Source of the DNA: SIG455 sp045646385
GTDB lineage: Bacteria > Bacillota > Clostridia > UMGS1810
Direction: 5' to 3'
Assembly (NCBI GenBank): GCA_045646385.1
Contig: JAZRKQ010000037.1
Span: 66,455 to 130,454, forward strand
Length of the DNA stretch: 64,000 bases
A model generated the notes under the pieces. That model had not been told where the DNA came from. It made no database searches and saw nothing but the letters and a program-made list of their open reading frames with translations. A program made the position numbers and the translations under genes. Positions 63,324-64,000 of this stretch are shown here, in pieces. Every line of letters starts with the position of its first letter. Positions within the stretch are counted from its first letter, which is position 1.

Positions 63324-64000
63324 ATGGATTTTTTATCAACAGTTAAAGGTTCACTTTGTGAAAACTTTTTCCCAAAAGGCTGGGATTTAGCAAAAATCGA
63401 TGCTTGCTGTGAAAAAGGTGTAGCACGCGAAGATTTCTGGAACAAAGATTTCAACCCAGTAGAGTGTGATAATATAAATGATTTCGATACTTATATGGGT
63501 CACGAAATCGCTATGCAGATTAAACTCGCAAGAGAAGAAGGCAAAAAACTTGCTATGATTCTCCCCGTTGGTCCTATGGGTATGTACAAATGGGCAGTTT
63601 ATTTCCTTACCAACTGGAAAATTAAATGCGACCACGTATACACTTTCAATATGGACGAATGGGCTGACGCTGATGGAAACACACTTCCTTCAGACAACAC
63701 CGCTTCATTTGAATATAGCATGAAGCAGGCTTTCTTCAATCCGCTAGGCGAATACCTAATGCCTGAAACACAGAGAAACTTTGCAAAAAAAGATAATCTT
63801 CCTACATATCCTGAAAAGATTAAAGCATTAAAAGACGAGGGTGCTAAACTTGTGCTTGTATTCGGTATCGGCAGAATGTGCCACATCGCTTTCTGGGAAC
63901 CCCAGTTTGCAGGTGAATTTGCATCTGAAGAAGAATGGAAGTCACAGTGCTACAGAATCGGCGCTAAACTCCATCCTTTAACAATCGAACAGAACGCATT
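63324..64000 (+). CDS. Glucosamine-6-phosphate isomerase-like protein, 5' part
   Basis: The visible 225 residues match the NagB-related sugar-phosphate isomerase fold: 'MILPVGPMGMYKWAVYFLTNWKI' (sugar-phosphate loop), 'VYTFNMDEWADADGN' (catalytic-Asp region) and 'VLVFGIGRMCHIAFWEP', where NagB has 'GIGxDGHIAFNEP'. The M-C in place of D-G and the W in place of N suggest a changed substrate. The gene runs off the right edge. GGAGG precedes the ATG. It is the second gene after the PIG-L deacetylase. Confidence 0.88.
   Translation, partial: MDFLSTVKGSLCENFFPKGWDLAKIDACCEKGVAREDFWNKDFNPVECDNINDFDTYMGHEIAMQIKLAREEGKKLAMILPVGPMGMYKWAVYFLTNWKIKCDHVYTFNMDEWADADGNTLPSDNTASFEYSMKQAFFNPLGEYLMPETQRNFAKKDNLPTYPEKIKALKDEGAKLVLVFGIGRMCHIAFWEPQFAGEFASEEEWKSQCYRIGAKLHPLTIEQNA

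Noticed and set aside
1..64000. CRISPR arrays, phage, insertion sequences, rRNA
   Set aside because: No regular direct-repeat array, transposase, integrase or rRNA sequence was seen; the only notable repeat is the tRNA-Leu duplication.

Overview
The window looks like a chromosomal piece of a low-GC, anaerobic Bacillota (Clostridia-type, probably gut-associated) bacterium. The evidence is strong GGAGG ribosome binding sites, sigma-A promoters close to TTGACA-17-TATAAT, a CIRCE box at groES-groEL, a T-box leader, the clostridial order lysA / M50 protease / scpA / scpB / DUF2953 / gerW / dac / rluB, a Na+-pumping decarboxylase and a pyruvate-type ferredoxin oxidoreductase. gerW suggests a spore-former or a descendant of one. 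I found no transposase, phage gene, CRISPR array or rRNA. The lineage below class cannot be fixed by eye.

Layout: 1-7722 is all minus strand: a cut metallophosphoesterase, groES-groEL under CIRCE, purL and ychF. 7929-9000 has tRNA-Lys and a DUF4825-like membrane-anchored protein. 9016-16869 is the most interesting unit: a T-box riboswitch with apparent Tyr specifier (TAC) in front of seven plus-strand genes, namely a Na+/solute symporter, an acyl-CoA synthetase, iorA, iorB, a phenylacetate-CoA ligase, an ACT-domain protein and a DUF3006-like mini-protein. Because a T-box turns genes on when its tRNA is uncharged, this looks like an aryl-acid salvage route that makes aromatic amino acids by running indolepyruvate oxidoreductase in the reductive carboxylation direction.

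16887-18819 holds galE and a LacX-type mutarotase. 18939-19247 has tRNA-Leu with a 50-bp duplication of its 3' end and terminator 193 bp away. 19355-23672 has hslO and a four-gene Na+-translocating oxaloacetate-type decarboxylase. 23845-30544 is the conserved clostridial block from a GNAT-like gene to lysA. 30669-33432 is fucI with a divergent AraC regulator, followed tail-to-tail by a Ca2+-type P-type ATPase. 36069-42538 has prmC, a DUF1385 protein, a small C-GCAxxG protein and a divergent type IIA topoisomerase pair.

42746-50927 is a run of metabolic and transport genes: purine permease, a phosphoribosyltransferase, asnA, tRNA-Asp, an NSS transporter, a Cu/Zn superoxide dismutase, cysK, a LysR regulator and an esterase. 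51018-57616 encodes cell-surface proteins: a LysM-CAP protein, a small four-helix membrane protein, a stalk-domain secreted protein and a 1289-residue SLH protein with about a dozen CxxC repeats. 57807-64000 is a sugar or amino-sugar cluster: Gfo/Idh/MocA dehydrogenase, DegT aminotransferase, ROK regulator, AraC regulator, PIG-L deacetylase and a glucosamine-6-phosphate isomerase-like gene cut by the window end.

Sodium appears repeatedly as coupling ion (decarboxylase pump, SSS symporter, NSS transporter), which fits an anaerobe that builds a Na+ gradient by decarboxylation and spends it on uptake.
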